From NCBI GenBank assembly GCA_026018925.1, contig JAKSZU010000007.1:92148328-92212327 (forward strand): a DNA stretch of 64,000 nucleotides, in the 5' to 3' direction. The notes under the pieces are model-generated. The model worked only from the letters and a program-made list of their open reading frames with translations. It was not told the origin of the DNA and ran no database searches. The stretch is from Tupaia tana. Lineage: Eukaryota; Chordata; Mammalia; Scandentia; Tupaiidae. Positions 63,828 to 64,000 of the stretch are shown piece after piece. Position 1 is the stretch's first letter. Every line of letters begins with the position of its first letter. The position numbers were made by a program, and so were the translations under genes.

Positions 63828-64000
63828 GCTTTTTTAAAGTTTTATTTGCTACAGGGTGTGTGTGCCTGCTAGAGAGAGACGGAAAAAGACAGGTGGGGGT
63901 GGGAGGAGTGAGAAGGCACCCCTCAGGGGGGTGGTCACGCAGCAATCCCTTGTCCATTCTGCTCTCGGGATTTGGGGCATGCACACAACTCAGTGAGTTT
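63828..64000 (-). mobile_element. L-SINE cut by the window end
   Basis: TTTGCTACAGGGTGTGTGTG tail, CACCCCTCAGGGGGGTGG hairpin region, GCAATCCCTTGTCC; the head lies beyond 64000. Confidence 0.85.

Overview
The window is mammalian nuclear DNA with no protein-coding exon that I can support. It is dominated by retrotransposed repeats: roughly 115 SINE copies, LINE fossils (L1, L2), MIR elements, two MaLR-type LTRs, several DNA-transposon fossils, microsatellites and one processed pseudogene. Long open frames (up to 168 codons) all lie in repeats, or begin at non-ATG codons, and are not genes. In the entries TSD means target-site duplication.

Three related tRNA-derived SINE groups account for most of the sequence; the names L, S and D are mine. 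L-SINE (about 250-280 bp): a tRNA-like head opening GGGACCAGCAGTTAGCG, A box TAGCGTAATGG, B box GGTTCGAGTCC; then a GC-rich body with GGGCGCGTG near its start, a C6/G6 hairpin in the middle, a CT-rich stretch, CGCACGCGCCCTATAG near the end, and an A tail. S-SINE (about 150-190 bp): the same kind of head (A box TGGCATGGTGG) joined directly to a CT-rich stretch and ending in TCAAATTAAAATAAATAAA. D-SINE (about 200-270 bp): older and diverged, with head GGGGCCAGCCC, a body containing ATGCCAGG and TGACAGGATGGAG, and ending CTCTGGCAAATTAAA. Many L and S copies have clear TSDs and intact CpGs (young); D copies are decayed and are the ones interrupted by other elements. Some copies are intermediate between L and D.

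Organism: MIR, L2, L1, MaLR and Tigger/MER2-like repeats indicate a placental mammal. A tRNA plus 7SL (Alu-like) composite SINE at 3101-3652 suggests Euarchontoglires. Abundant lineage-specific tRNA SINEs, including dimers, fit what I recall of colugo (Dermoptera) SINEs, but I could not compare with a library, so this is a tentative guess.

Layout: 1-9 kb, SINEs in an L2 fossil and old repeats. 9-22 kb, three L1 fossils, one with a 5' inversion. 22-35 kb, D-SINEs, a MaLR LTR and a mariner-like MITE. 35.3-36.8 kb, the longest stretch without a recognised repeat. 37-53 kb, nested SINEs, a second MaLR, L2, and a hAT transposon fossil carrying about six later insertions. 54 kb, an RPL36A processed pseudogene. 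55-64 kb, an L1 with five SINEs (four packed into about 30 bp of target) and MIRs split by SINEs. The window looks like intergenic or intronic DNA; its value is mainly as a record of retrotransposition.
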